DNA of 32,065 nt from an uncultured Neomegalonema sp. (GCA_937911325.1 CALDSD010000004.1:1-32065); one strand, 5' to 3'; shown: positions 1 to 8,506, counted from the stretch's first letter. Notes: generated by a model from the letters alone, not told the origin. Made by a program: numbers and translations.

Positions 1-1273
1 TCTGATCCCCGGCGAGGAACCCTGTGGGATCCACCGCCACGACCGTGTCGCCGACAACGGCGACGCCCCCTGCCGGCGCGATGATGGTGTCGGGGATCTG
101 ACCGAGGGGGTCGAGCACGATCACCGCATTCAATCCCGGGCCAAAGGTGAGCTTGTTCTCAGCTCCGAATACAACCCGCCCCACCAGCACCGAACCGGCG
201 CGCAGGTCGACGGTGTTGCCGTCGCCAAACACAACGAGCGCGAAGGAATCGCCTGTCCGGCCAAGCGTCGCGATCGCGCCCCTGTTGATGAAGGTATTGC
301 CGTCGCCCTCGATCAGCACGCCAATCTCAAAATCGCCGCCGCCGATGATGACGCTTCCGCTGTTATGCACCGTGTTGTTGTCGTCATCGACGAGGACCCC
401 GAACGCTTGCCCGCCTGCTGTTACGAGAACGTCGCCGGAGTTCTTTATCGTGTTACTGCCGCCGTCGATATCAAAGCCCCAGGCGTCATTGCCGACCTGT
501 TGGAAGGTGATGTCGCCGGAATTGGTCACGGTGGCGTTGTCACCTTCGACGTCAAAGCCCCAGGCGTCGTCATCCGCATTGACACGAATGTCGCCGGAAT
601 TGGTCACGGTCGCATTGTCGCCGTCCACGTCGAAAACGGTGGCGTCGGTCAAGCCACTCGTTGCGAAGGTTAAAGCGCCCGTATTGTTCACCGCTGCGTT
701 GTTCCCATCGATGCGAAAACCGATCGCGTCGGCGAAGCTCGTGAGGTTAGCCGGGACGATCGTCGCTAGTGTGACGGCGCCGGAGTTGAACACTGTCGCG
801 TTGTCGGCGGCGTTGCCGATATCGAAGCCGACAGCGTTGGCGGTACCGTCGCCTGTCGCGGTGATGGGGCCGGTGCTCTCGATCGTGGAATCGGCGCCCT
901 CGACGCGAAGGCCGGCGGCGGTAGCGCCAAAAAAATCAGTGTCGTCCGCCGTGACGTCGATGTCGCCGTTGTGGATCAGGGTGACGCCTTGGGCGGCGCT
1001 GAACAGGCCGTTCACGTCTTCACCGATCTGGCCGCTCACCGTGACGTCGCCGTCTTCAGTGACGATGATCGTGTCGCCGTCGTTCAGGGTCGCGCCGCCA
1101 TTGGTCTCGGTCACCGACCCGTCGATGACGACCGTGTCCTGCGCCCAGGCTGGCGCGCCAATGGGCGACAAAGCCGTTGCGCCCAACAGGGCGCAGAGGG
1201 CGGCCGCGCTCCGACCCCTCGGGTTGGATTGACCAATGTGTGCTTTCGACGACGTCTTGAACCCACGCAACAT
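1..1273 (-). CDS. Autotransporter-like beta-helix passenger protein, N-terminal part (C-terminus beyond window)
   Basis: I read this by translating the minus strand from the ATG at 1273; the frame stays open for 424 codons to the window edge. The first 44 residues form a Sec signal peptide: a basic n-region, a hydrophobic stretch ending Ala-Pro-Ala-Trp-Ala, and cleavage before Gln-Asp. The rest is rich in Asp, Asn, Gly, Thr and Val, with imperfect repeats of about 26-30 residues built on NxxTVxNSGDI and WGFDVxGDN. This is the look of a right-handed beta-helix passenger. Such proteins in alphaproteobacteria usually end in an autotransporter beta-barrel, but that end is not visible here, so the class is inferred. 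Upstream the minus strand has a G-run (GGGGG) about 7 nt before the ATG. The next gene upstream ends 155 bp away, so it probably has its own promoter. Confidence 0.7.
   Translation of the reverse strand, partial: MLRGFKTSSKAHIGQSNPRGRSAAALCALLGATALSPIGAPAWAQDTVVIDGSVTETNGGATLNDGDTIIVTEDGDVTVSGQIGEDVNGLFSAAQGVTLIHNGDIDVTADDTDFFGATAAGLRVEGADSTIESTGPITATGDGTANAVGFDIGNAADNATVFNSGAVTLATIVPANLTSFADAIGFRIDGNNAAVNNTGALTFATSGLTDATVFDVDGDNATVTNSGDIRVNADDDAWGFDVEGDNATVTNSGDITFQQVGNDAWGFDIDGGSNTIKNSGDVLVTAGGQAFGVLVDDDNNTVHNSGSVIIGGGDFEIGVLIEGDGNTFINRGAIATLGRTGDSFALVVFGDGNTVDLRAGSVLVGRVVFGAENKLTFGPGLNAVIVLDPLGQIPDTIIAPAGGVAVVGDTVVAVDPTGFLAGDQ
511..666. repeat. Two tandem 78-bp repeats inside the autotransporter passenger
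   Basis: The word TGTCGCCGGAATTGGTCACG starts at 511 and again at 589, exactly 78 bp apart. The sequence after each copy is largely shared (GTTGTC/ATTGTC, then GACGTC/CACGTC). The period equals 26 codons and encodes the GDNATVTNSGDI units on the minus strand. Less similar copies flank the pair. Confidence 0.75.
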
Positions 1274-1281
1274 GCGCTTGC

Positions 1282-1318
1282 CCCCGGAAAAGGAAATGTC
1301 CTAGGGTTATTTCCGGGG
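1282..1318. promoter_or_regulatory. Inverted repeat in the leader of the autotransporter gene
   Basis: CCCCGGAAA at 1282-1290 and TTTCCGGGG at 1310-1318 are perfect 9-bp complements separated by 19 bp. They lie immediately upstream of the start codon at 1273, and the proximal arm overlaps the presumed ribosome-binding G-run. It could be an mRNA hairpin masking the ribosome site or a dimeric operator. The sequence alone does not decide. Confidence 0.45.
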
Positions 1319-1428
1319 ATCGTTTACGGATCGATAATCCCTCGCACCAACAAAGTGGTTTTATCCTAATTGTTGCGTTGGAGCCACTGCCAAAAGGAAC
1401 GTCGACCGGCGGGTTGGTCAGCGGTGAG

Positions 1429-2175
1429 CTAAACCGCGGTCAATCCACCATCCAGCGCGATGGCTTGCCCGGTCATGAAGCTGTTGGCGTCAGAGCAAAG
1501 CCAGAGCATCGCCTCGACGACCTCCTCCGGCTGGGCGATGCGACGCATTGGAATGCGTGCGGCCAACTTGGCCTCGGCTTCCGCGCGGTCGGGCGCCAGG
1601 CGATCGGTCATCTCGTTGATCATGCCGGTCGCCGCAAACGCGGGGCAAAGCGCGTTCACCCGGACGCCCATGCGGGCGTATTCATCCGCCGCCGAGCGGG
1701 TCAATCCGATCACCGCATGTTTCGAAGCAGCGTAGGCCGACAGGGTCGGCGCGCCGACAAGGCCCGCTGCGGACGCGATGTTGAGGATCGCGCCGCCCCC
1801 CGCCGCCGCCATCGCGGGGAGTTGGTGCTTGAGGCACAGGAACACGCCGCGCGCATTCACCGTCATCGCGTGATCAAACGCCTCAACCGACAGCTCGGCG
1901 AGCTGCGCCGGCGCGTGCAGAACGCCAGCGCAATTCACCGCGACGTCGATGCGTCCGAACCGCTCCAGGACGGCGGTGATCAGGGTCGCGACTTCGGGCT
2001 CAGAGGCGACGTCGCACGGCAGCGCCAAGGCGTCGTCGGGGGTGATGATCTCGGCCGAAGAGAGGTCCGACAGCGCCAGACGCGCGCCCTCTGCGGCAAA
2101 GCGCTCGGCCGCCAGGCGGCCAAAACCTCCCGCGGCTCCGGTGATCAACACCACCTTGTCACGATAGCGCGTCAT
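1429..2175 (-). CDS. SDR family NAD(P)-dependent oxidoreductase
   Basis: A classical short-chain dehydrogenase/reductase of 248 residues, the usual length for the family. The Rossmann cofactor motif TGAAGGFG is at residues 12-19, NCAG at 81-84, structural Asn108, and the catalytic Ser135, Tyr148 and Lys152 (YAASK) are all present, so the enzyme should be active. The C-terminus ends in the usual TGQAIALDGG. The ATG overlaps the stop of the upstream kinase-like gene by 4 bp (ATGA), implying translational coupling and a shared pathway. Substrate is unknown. Partners of this kind (kinase-like protein, lyase) suggest catabolism of a carboxylic or acyl compound, which is inference only. Confidence 0.9.
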   Translation of the reverse strand: MTRYRDKVVLITGAAGGFGRLAAERFAAEGARLALSDLSSAEIITPDDALALPCDVASEPEVATLITAVLERFGRIDVAVNCAGVLHAPAQLAELSVEAFDHAMTVNARGVFLCLKHQLPAMAAAGGGAILNIASAAGLVGAPTLSAYAASKHAVIGLTRSAADEYARMGVRVNALCPAFAATGMINEMTDRLAPDRAEAEAKLAARIPMRRIAQPEEVVEAMLWLCSDANSFMTGQAIALDGGLTAV

Positions 2176-3203
2176 GCGATTTCAGCCGCTTCGAGGCCCT
2201 TGCGGACATAGGTCGGCGCTAATGCCCCAAGGCGCAGCGCTTTTTCGGGGTTGGAGGCGTTGCCGTCGAGCGCGCGCCGCTTCACCCCTTCCAGGATCGC
2301 GGCCATGCGGAAGAAATTGAACGCCAGCAGAAAGTCGAAATGCGCGATCTCCGCGACGCCCATCCGGGCGCAATAGGCTGCGACGTACTCGGCCTCCGTT
2401 GGAATGCCCTGCGCGGCGCGGTCGACGCCCTCCAGCCCGCGCGCGTCGACGCCGGTCGGCATCCGCAATTGCATGCATTGATAGGCGATGTCGTTGAACG
2501 GATGCCCAAGGGTGGAGAGCTCCCAGTCCAGCACCGCCAAAAGCTCCGGCCGATCGGAAGCGTAGATCAGGTTGTCGAGCCGGTAGTCGCCGTGGACAAT
2601 CGACACGCGCCCGTCATCCGCAATCATCTCGCGGTCGAGCCAGCCGATGAGCCGGTCCATCGCGGGATCGTCTTCGTCGCGCGCCGCCTCATACTGCCGA
2701 CGCCACCGGCCAAACTGCCGCTCGTAATAGTTGCCGGGGCGGCCGAAGTCCGACAGCCCTACGCTCGAGGGCTCCACCTTGTGCAAGGCGGCGAGCGCGG
2801 CGTTCATCTGGTCGTAGATCTCCGTGCGCTCGGCGGGCGCGAGGCCGGGCAGGGCGGGGTCTTCGAAGTTTCGACCGGGGATGAAACCCATCACGAAGAA
2901 GACCGCGCCCAAAACGCCCTCATCCTCGCAAAGGGATAAAACCGGCGGAACGGGAACGTTTGTTGGGGCGAGCGCTTTCATCACCCGATACTCGCGGTCG
3001 ACGGCATGTGCGGATTTGAGCAGCTCGCCCGGCGGCTTGCGGCGTAAAACATAGGCGCCGGACGGCGCGTCCAGACGGAAAGTCGGGTTGGACTGACCCG
3101 TCTCGAACTTTGTCGCGGTCAGCGGCCCTGAATAGCCGGGAGCGTGCGTCGCCATCCAGGCGTCAAGGGCGGCGAGGTCGAGGAGGTTGGTCGCATCTGT
3201 CAT
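2172..3203 (-). CDS. Phosphotransferase family protein (APH/ACAD10-like)
   Basis: A 343-residue protein of the aminoglycoside phosphotransferase / choline kinase fold, closest in appearance to the ACAD10/11-type kinases found beside acyl-CoA dehydrogenases and SDRs. The N-lobe has the ATP-site lysine in LRRKPPG (near residue 56). The catalytic loop HGDYRLDN is at 204-211 and the metal-binding Asp226 lies in VLDWELSTLGHP. All key residues are kept. ACAD10-like kinases phosphorylate hydroxylated acyl groups; whether this one does is not known. It sits 33 bp after the lyase gene and overlaps the downstream SDR by 4 bp, so it is in an operon. Antibiotic resistance is unlikely from the context. 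Confidence 0.85.
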   Translation of the reverse strand: MTDATNLLDLAALDAWMATHAPGYSGPLTATKFETGQSNPTFRLDAPSGAYVLRRKPPGELLKSAHAVDREYRVMKALAPTNVPVPPVLSLCEDEGVLGAVFFVMGFIPGRNFEDPALPGLAPAERTEIYDQMNAALAALHKVEPSSVGLSDFGRPGNYYERQFGRWRRQYEAARDEDDPAMDRLIGWLDREMIADDGRVSIVHGDYRLDNLIYASDRPELLAVLDWELSTLGHPFNDIAYQCMQLRMPTGVDARGLEGVDRAAQGIPTEAEYVAAYCARMGVAEIAHFDFLLAFNFFRMAAILEGVKRRALDGNASNPEKALRLGALAPTYVRKGLEAAEIA

Positions 3204-3236
3204 CGCGTCCAGCGTCGGGCGCCGCGGACAAGCGCG

Positions 3237-4568
3237 TCAAGCGTCTCCGACGGCGCGACGCGCCAGGGTCCGCGCATGTCCGATCGCCGACGCCGGATCA
3301 CGCAACCCGGACCAGTCGATCGGCGCAGCGGCGCGCTCGGCCAAAATGTCGAAGAGATGCCGGCCCGAGGTCGCGGCCTCGGCGCAGGCGGCCTTCACCA
3401 GATCCGCCGCTTGTGGTCGCGGCATGTGCTCGGCAAGGGCGAAGGTGGCGTGCTCGGCCAGGATCAGACCGTTGCTGGCGTCGAGATTGGCGCGCATCCG
3501 CTCTGGACGCGGCTCAAGCCCCTCAATCAGTTCAATGGAGCGCGCAAGGGCCGTTCCGGACGCAACCGCGAGGATCGGCAGCGAAACCCACTCCACCATC
3601 CAGCTCGCGCCGCCGCGTTCGTGCAATGGCATGGCCGCATGCTGAAGGTCGGACAGCCGGCCAAAGGCGACGTGCGCCAGGGTCACGATCGCTTCGGGCG
3701 CGACGGGGTTGATCTTGTTCGGCATCGTCGACGAGCCGCCGCCCGGGATCGTCACTTCGCCGACATCAGAGGAGGCGAGGTTGGCGACGTCCTTGGCGAT
3801 CTTGCCGAGCGACGCCGCCACCTGCGCCATCCATCCGGCGACCTCCAGCACGCCGTCGCGGGCGGCGTGCCAGGGAACAGGCGTGACGGACAGATCGAGT
3901 TGCTGCGCCATCGCAGCCTCGAGTTCCAGCGCTTTGGGGCCGAGCGCCGCCATGGTTCCGGTCGCGCCGCCCACCGAGAGGCAAAGCGCGCGGTCGCGCA
4001 GATCCTCAAGACGCGACAGATGTCGCATCAGGGGCGCGCGCCAGACGGCGCATTTCAGACCAAAGGTCGTCGGTGTCGCGTGCATGCCGCGCGTCCGGCC
4101 GGGCATCGGCAAAGCTTCATGGGTTCGGGTCAGATCGGCGAGCAGGCTGGACAGGGTCAACAGCCGCGCTTCGAAGATCTCCAGCGCGTCCGCGACGCGA
4201 CAGATCATCGCCGAATCGACGACGCATTGGCTGGTCAGTCCCCAGTGCACATAGGGGGCCGCGTCTGCGCCGACCGCGGCCCGGAGCTCGGCGACGAAGG
4301 ATGGGATCGCCACTCCGTCGCGCCGCGCCCCTTCGCGCAGCGGGTTCGGGTCGAACGCCGCCTCGCCGCTGGCGATATGTCGGCAGACCTCTTCAATCCT
4401 TGCAGCGGCTTGCGGAGGGATGACGCCGAGCGCGCCCTGGGCCCGCGCAAGCGCGCCTTCGACATAGGCGAACGCCCGCATTTCCGCGGCGTCGTCAAAC
4501 AACGCCGACAGATCCGGGTCCGAAAACAGCCCTCCGTAGATGGCGGAGTCGAAACAACTGACCGTCAT
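3237..4568 (-). CDS. Fumarase/aspartase-superfamily lyase (PcaB / adenylosuccinate lyase-like), atypical
   Basis: A 443-residue member of the superfamily that includes adenylosuccinate lyase and 3-carboxy-cis,cis-muconate cycloisomerase. The signature loop GGGSSTMPNKINP, which carries the catalytic Ser, is intact, as is ATPTTFG. Two positions are unusual. The TSxD motif reads TSQC (Cys115 where Asp is normal), and the RTHG motif reads RTRG, so the His used as general acid in adenylosuccinate and argininosuccinate lyases is replaced by Arg. No other ring-cleavage genes are nearby, so a beta-ketoadipate role is doubtful. I chose the ATG at 4568; a TTG at 4577 would add three residues. It is the second gene of a minus-strand cluster, 60 bp after the phosphodiesterase gene. 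Confidence 0.8.
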   Translation of the reverse strand: MTVSCFDSAIYGGLFSDPDLSALFDDAAEMRAFAYVEGALARAQGALGVIPPQAAARIEEVCRHIASGEAAFDPNPLREGARRDGVAIPSFVAELRAAVGADAAPYVHWGLTSQCVVDSAMICRVADALEIFEARLLTLSSLLADLTRTHEALPMPGRTRGMHATPTTFGLKCAVWRAPLMRHLSRLEDLRDRALCLSVGGATGTMAALGPKALELEAAMAQQLDLSVTPVPWHAARDGVLEVAGWMAQVAASLGKIAKDVANLASSDVGEVTIPGGGSSTMPNKINPVAPEAIVTLAHVAFGRLSDLQHAAMPLHERGGASWMVEWVSLPILAVASGTALARSIELIEGLEPRPERMRANLDASNGLILAEHATFALAEHMPRPQAADLVKAACAEAATSGRHLFDILAERAAAPIDWSGLRDPASAIGHARTLARRAVGDA

Positions 4569-4628
4569 GGGCCGCAAAATATCTGGAGTCGATCGACAGG
4601 CAAGAGAGTTGTCGTATCTGTGGATAAC

Positions 4629-5537
4629 CTACCAGCGCGCGGGTTTGCGCGGCGCCCGGCCCGCGCTGACGACAGCCGGGGACTCGATGAAGCCTGCCAC
4701 CCGGCCGGTGAGGAACGGCGGCTCGTGCATCGTGCCCGGGATCGGCGCGCCGATGCGAGACAGGATGGTCGGCGCGACCGCAAGTTGCTCGAGAACCTGA
4801 TCCTCCCGCGGGCCGGCCGCGTCCGAGAACGCGTAGAAAGCGACGTCGCGCATGCCGGCTTCCGCGCCGCCGTGCGAACCTTTTGAGCTCATCCCGTGAT
4901 CGGCGGTGACGAACACGTCGTAGCCGGCTTCGACCCAGCTCGGGATCACGCGAGCCAACGCGTTGTCGATGCGCCAGGCCTGTTTGAGATATTCGGCGGA
5001 ATCGCCTCCGAACGTGTGCCCCAGCGTGTCGGCGGAGCAGGTGTGCAACAACAGGTAGGAAGGATCGGTTCGGCGGATCAGAAGGTTCGCCTGGGCGCAG
5101 AGGTCGATCTCCGCCGGGGCTGCGGCGTTTGCAGCGCCGTAGCCTTCCATCGAGTAGAACCGTCCGTATTGAATGGCCTCGCCCGGCTCGTCGCATTCAA
5201 CGTCGAGCAGCGGGTCGTAGGGACGACTTTGGTAGAGCGTGAAAAAGAACGATTGGGCGACGGCGGCAGTGCGCAGTCCGTGCTGACGACAGGTTGAAAA
5301 AGTGTTGGGCCGCGTCGACCGCCTCAGCGCCTCATTGCCCGTGACGCCGTGGTCGATCGGCGACAGCCCCGTATGAAGCGTCTCATAGATCGCGGCTGAA
5401 ACGGTCGGCAGCGCAGCGCGCATTTTCCATCGACGGGCGCGCCCGAGCTCGACACAGCCTTCAAGAAAGCCGCATTGCGTGACCGCGGCGTCATGGCCGA
5501 CGCCATCCATGATCACAAGGATGACTTTTCCGTTCAT
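4629..5537 (-). CDS. Alkaline-phosphatase-superfamily phosphodiesterase (type I PDE / nucleotide pyrophosphatase-like)
   Basis: A 302-residue metal-dependent phospho- or phosphonohydrolase. Visible metal ligands are Asp11 (IMDGVG), Asp170 and His174 (SADTLGH), Asp213-His214 (TADHGM) and His222 (SHGG). The nucleophile segment PTVSAAIYETLHTG places Ser47 where nucleotide pyrophosphatases usually have Thr; Ser is the alkaline phosphatase nucleophile. There is no signal peptide, so it is probably cytoplasmic. I start at the ATG at 5537, which gives the family-typical beginning MNGKVILVIMDG. The frame is open 41 codons further but that part is Arg-rich and unlike the family. It leads the minus-strand cluster and is divergent from htpX. 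Its substrate is unknown. Confidence 0.8.
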   Translation of the reverse strand: MNGKVILVIMDGVGHDAAVTQCGFLEGCVELGRARRWKMRAALPTVSAAIYETLHTGLSPIDHGVTGNEALRRSTRPNTFSTCRQHGLRTAAVAQSFFFTLYQSRPYDPLLDVECDEPGEAIQYGRFYSMEGYGAANAAAPAEIDLCAQANLLIRRTDPSYLLLHTCSADTLGHTFGGDSAEYLKQAWRIDNALARVIPSWVEAGYDVFVTADHGMSSKGSHGGAEAGMRDVAFYAFSDAAGPREDQVLEQLAVAPTILSRIGAPIPGTMHEPPFLTGRVAGFIESPAVVSAGRAPRKPARW

Positions 5538-5667
5538 CTTCGACCCCAATACCCCTCTTGCCCCCGCAAGAAGTCCCGTTTTGGGAGGAGTCGCATGGAA
5601 CCGCCGCCGTCTCAAGAACGTTCTGCGCTTTGCCGGCATGGCGGGGGTCACGGGAGCCAACCGTTGC

Positions 5668-5684
5668 GTTGTCGCTAGGACAAC
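5668..5684. promoter_or_regulatory. GTTGTC-N5-GACAAC inverted repeat upstream of htpX
   Basis: GTTGTC at 5668-5673 and GACAAC at 5679-5684 are perfect complements around GCTAG, 45 bp before the htpX start and in the divergent gap with the phosphodiesterase gene. The size and symmetry fit a small dimeric regulator site. Which gene it controls, and whether it does, cannot be told from the sequence. Confidence 0.35.
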
Positions 5685-5729
5685 CTACGTCACGGGCATG
5701 ACCTCAGGGAAAACCGGAGACTGTTTCCG

Positions 5730-6674
5730 ATGAACTACGTGAAAACCGCCATGCTTCTGGCGGCGATGACGGCGTTGTTTATGGGCGTCGGTTTTCTCAT
5801 TGGCGGGACCGCCGGCATGGCGATCGCTTTTGTCGTCGCACTGGGGATGAACCTCTTCGCCTTTTGGAATTCCGACAGTCTCGCGCTGTCGGCCCATGGC
5901 GCTCAACCCGTCACGCGGGCCGGCAATCCCGAGCTGTATGCGATGGTCGAAGAGCTCTCCCGCAACGCCGACCTACCGACGCCGAAGATCTACATCATCA
6001 ACGAAGACCAACCGAACGCCTTCGCGACTGGGCGCAGTCCGGAAAAGGGCGCCGTCGCCGTTACGACCGGTTTGATGCGCATTCTGGATCGCGGAGAGTT
6101 GGCGGGCGTGATCGCGCATGAACTCGCGCATATCAAGAACCGCGACACGTTGATCATGACGATCGCCGCGACGGTCGCCGGCGCGATCTCGATGCTGGCG
6201 CAGTTTGGACTGTTCTTCGGCGGGAACAACAACGACCGAAATCCATTGGGCTTCGTCGGCGTGCTGGTCGCCGTGATCCTCGCGCCGATCGCCGCCTCGT
6301 TGGTGCAGATGATGATCAGTCGGACGCGCGAATATGCGGCTGACCGAATGGGTGCTGAAATCTGCGGACAGCCGATGTGGCTTGCATCGGCGCTCAACAA
6401 GATTTCCGGGCGCGCGGCTCAGAACGAGATGATGAGCGTCGAGCGCAACCCAACCACGGCTCATCTGTTCATCGTCAATCCGCTGTCTGGGCGACGCATG
6501 GACAACCTGTTCGCAACCCACCCCAATGTCGACAACCGCATCGCCGCGCTGAAGGCGATGACGGACATCGCGCCGACAAGCGAGCTTGCGGTCGCGGCCA
6601 AAAGATCTGGGGGCGGCCCCCCGGTCACCCGTCCACGCGGTCGCGATCATGGGAACTCGGGACCCTGGGGTTAG
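5730..6674 (+). CDS. htpX: Membrane-bound zinc metalloprotease HtpX
   Basis: HtpX is an inner-membrane M48 protease that degrades misfolded membrane proteins together with FtsH. The 314-residue product has two N-terminal membrane segments (about 6-25 and 28-46), the zinc-binding HELAH at 130-134 and the third ligand Glu201 in SRTREYAAD. Two further membrane segments lie between (about 144-164 and 173-195). The tail after residue 290 is Gly/Arg/Pro-rich and disordered. GGAG lies 12-15 nt before the ATG. Length and motif order are normal for the family. A 46-residue membrane protein follows 32 bp later and is probably cotranscribed. A GTTGTC/GACAAC dyad lies in the promoter region. Confidence 0.95.
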   Translation: MNYVKTAMLLAAMTALFMGVGFLIGGTAGMAIAFVVALGMNLFAFWNSDSLALSAHGAQPVTRAGNPELYAMVEELSRNADLPTPKIYIINEDQPNAFATGRSPEKGAVAVTTGLMRILDRGELAGVIAHELAHIKNRDTLIMTIAATVAGAISMLAQFGLFFGGNNNDRNPLGFVGVLVAVILAPIAASLVQMMISRTREYAADRMGAEICGQPMWLASALNKISGRAAQNEMMSVERNPTTAHLFIVNPLSGRRMDNLFATHPNVDNRIAALKAMTDIAPTSELAVAAKRSGGGPPVTRPRGRDHGNSGPWG

Positions 6675-6706
6675 CGAGCAGTCGACGGAACTGAAAGGAC
6701 GCCAGG

Positions 6707-6847
6707 ATGAGTGACTTTGCGCAAAGCTATCTTTGGGTGGTTGGCGGACTCATCGCCGTCTTCGCGCTGGCTTGGCTCGGCAATCGGGTTTTCGGCAACG
6801 GCGGCCGACACCGCGACGACAGTTTCTTTGGGAACGATCGCGACTGA
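6707..6847 (+). CDS. Small single-pass membrane protein, 46 residues
   Basis: This short gene begins at the ATG at 6707, with an AAAGGA Shine-Dalgarno sequence 7-12 nt upstream, and ends with TGA at 6847. The product begins MSDFAQSYLW, has one hydrophobic helix at about residues 9-25 (WVVGGLIAVFALAWLG) and ends in a hydrophilic tail rich in Asp, Arg and Gly. It starts 32 bp after htpX on the same strand, so the two are probably cotranscribed. I know of no named family; a small partner or substrate adaptor of HtpX is possible but purely inferred. Support comes from the ribosome site, the clean membrane helix and the high GC at third codon positions. Confidence 0.6.
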   Translation: MSDFAQSYLWVVGGLIAVFALAWLGNRVFGNGGRHRDDSFFGNDRD

Positions 6848-6871
6848 AGTCCGATCGCCCGCCCTTCGACC

Positions 6872-7177
6872 TTATCGTTTCGAGCGTTTCGATGCGGCTT
6901 CCATCGTTGGCGAAATCGTCGACGTCGCGGCGTTCGACATCTCCGTCATCATCCCGATCCAACTCTCCATCGCCTTTCGCGAGCACTCGGTGTTCACCTC
7001 GGCGACCTCAGGCATGGACTTGCAGTTCAGCAGACGTTGGGTCCATTCCGCGCTGAGCTCCATCGAGTCGCGCATCATTCCCATATACGCTTCGCCAATG
7101 TGAGCGGCCTGCGCCGTCGCGCCAGCCCCGTTCGTGGTTGCGCCAAAACGACCGTCTTTTGTCGAAAACGCCGACAT
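6872..7177 (-). CDS. Phasin-like small protein
   Basis: A 101-residue protein with an N-terminal Gly/Ala/Thr-rich segment followed by amphipathic helix from about residue 25. Repeated Met and Glu residues there (YMGMMRDSMELSAEW, then MESWIGMMTEMSN) resemble phasin_2-type proteins, which coat polyhydroxyalkanoate granules or act as general helical scaffolds. The usual phasin pattern of an EW pair followed by a KSxxE segment is present (LLNCKSMPEVAEV). The start is well supported by GGAGGAATTCG just before the ATG. It lies 114 bp downstream of hemA on the same strand and is convergent with the htpX pair. No PHA synthase gene is in the window, so the role is inferred. Confidence 0.6.
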   Translation of the reverse strand: MSAFSTKDGRFGATTNGAGATAQAAHIGEAYMGMMRDSMELSAEWTQRLLNCKSMPEVAEVNTECSRKAMESWIGMMTEMSNAATSTISPTMEAASKRSKR

Positions 7178-7201
7178 CGAATTCCTCCGAAGTGATTCGT
7201 G

Positions 7202-7207
7202 GTTATA
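7202..7207 (-). promoter_or_regulatory. Candidate -10 element for the phasin-like gene
   Basis: The minus strand reads TATAAC at 7207-7202, 24 nt before the start codon and just before the GGAGGA ribosome site. The best position for a -35 element, 17 bp upstream, is a poor match (ATGTGG). It would give a leader of roughly 18 nt. Suggestive only. Confidence 0.3.
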
Positions 7208-7291
7208 GGGTTAACCAAATCATGCCACATTCGACGGCTGTTTGACGCCGATCAATCGCACGCGGGCCGTGACAGAATGAAGCGACCGCCC

Positions 7292-8506
7292 CTAGGCGAC
7301 CGCTCGAGCCAGCGCACACTGACGCCACAGCATCTCAAGCGAGCCGACCAGATGGTCGATATCCTCATCCGAATGCAGCGGCGACGGGGTGATCCGAAGC
7401 CGCTCAGTTCCCTTTGGAACCGTCGGGTAGTTGATCGGCTGAATATAGATCCCGCAGGAGTCCAGCAGGATATCGGAGAGCTGTTTGCATTTCACCGCGT
7501 CCTTCACCATCACCGGGACGATATGGCTTGGGTTCGGCAGGTGCGGGATGCCGATCGCATCCAGTTTCGCCCGCACCTTGGCGACGCGTTCTTGGTGACG
7601 CGCGCGCTCCATCTCGCTGACCTTCAAGTGACGGATCGAGGCGCAAGCGCCGGCCGCCACCGCCGGCGGCAGAGCCGTCGTGAAAATGAACCCGCTCGCA
7701 AAGCTGCGCACAAAATCACAAAGGGCCTTGGATGCGGCGATATAGCCTCCCATGACCCCGAAGGCTTTGCCGAGCGTGCCTTCGATCACTGTGAGGCGGT
7801 CCATCAGGCCTTCGCGCTCGGCGACGCCTCCGCCCCGCGGACCGTAAAGGCCGACAGCGTGCACCTCGTCGAGATAGGTCAGCGCGCCATGTTTCTCCGC
7901 CACGTCGCAGATGTCGGCGATCGGTGCGATATCCCCATCCATTGAGTAGACGGACTCAAACGCCACGATCTTTGGCCGCCCCGGCTCGAGCTCCGACAGC
8001 AGCTGGTCCAAATGCGCGACGTCGTTGTGGCGCCAAATGCGCTTTTCCGCCCGGGAATGGCGCATGCCTTCGATCATCGAGGCATGGTTCAGCTCGTCGG
8101 AAAGAATGACCGCATTCGGAAGCTTGGCGGCCAGGGTGCCCAGCGCAGCCCAGTTCGAGACGTAGCCCGATGTGAACAGGAGCGCGTCTTCTTTCGCGTG
8201 GAGATCGGCGAGCTCCTCTTCGAGCGCGACATGGTAGACGTTGGTGCCGGAGATGTTCCGCGTGCCGCCAGCCCCTGCGCCGCAGCGATCAAGGGCCTCG
8301 TGCATCGCGTTGAGGACCGTCGGGTGTTGGCCCATGCCGAGATAGTCGTTCGAACACCAGACCGTGACCGGTTTGGCCGCCCCGTCTGAACGGCGGGTCG
8401 CGCGTGGGAAGTCGCCGCGGTGACGCTCGAGATTGGCGAACACACGGTAGCGACCCTCGTCCTTCAGCCCATCGAGCTGTCTCCGGAAGAAGGTTTCGTA
8501 GTCCAA
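7292..8506 (-). CDS. hemA: 5-aminolevulinate synthase
   Basis: HemA condenses glycine and succinyl-CoA to 5-aminolevulinate, the first step of heme synthesis by the C4 route of alphaproteobacteria. The sequence shows [12 protein letters not shown] near the start, the Gly-rich GTRNISGT, the PLP-binding Asp in YLDEVHAVG and the Schiff-base Lys in GTLGKAFG (Lys247 in this numbering). I place the start at a TTG at 8506: GGGAGG lies 6 nt before it, and the resulting N-terminus (M)DYETFF matches the common start of the family. An ATG at 8548 would add 14 residues, but it has no clear ribosome site and lies only 14 bp from an FNR-type box. Length is 404 residues with the TTG start, normal for the family. 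Confidence 0.93.
   Translation of the reverse strand: MDYETFFRRQLDGLKDEGRYRVFANLERHRGDFPRATRRSDGAAKPVTVWCSNDYLGMGQHPTVLNAMHEALDRCGAGAGGTRNISGTNVYHVALEEELADLHAKEDALLFTSGYVSNWAALGTLAAKLPNAVILSDELNHASMIEGMRHSRAEKRIWRHNDVAHLDQLLSELEPGRPKIVAFESVYSMDGDIAPIADICDVAEKHGALTYLDEVHAVGLYGPRGGGVAEREGLMDRLTVIEGTLGKAFGVMGGYIAASKALCDFVRSFASGFIFTTALPPAVAAGACASIRHLKVSEMERARHQERVAKVRAKLDAIGIPHLPNPSHIVPVMVKDAVKCKQLSDILLDSCGIYIQPINYPTVPKGTERLRITPSPLHSDEDIDHLVGSLEMLWRQCALARAVA

Noticed and set aside
147-1232. Long plus-strand ORF of 361 codons
   Set aside because: It is the antisense shadow of the autotransporter gene; its translation is Ser/Pro/Thr-rich without folds, whereas the minus strand gives a signal peptide and clear repeats.
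3144-4886. Plus-strand ORF of 580 codons
   Set aside because: It lies opposite the lyase and phosphodiesterase genes and reads as Arg/His-rich sequence with no motif; the minus-strand genes have intact catalytic motifs.
7215-7235. Possible sigma-54 promoter (TGGCATG...) before the phasin-like gene
   Set aside because: The GC element is missing at the required spacing.
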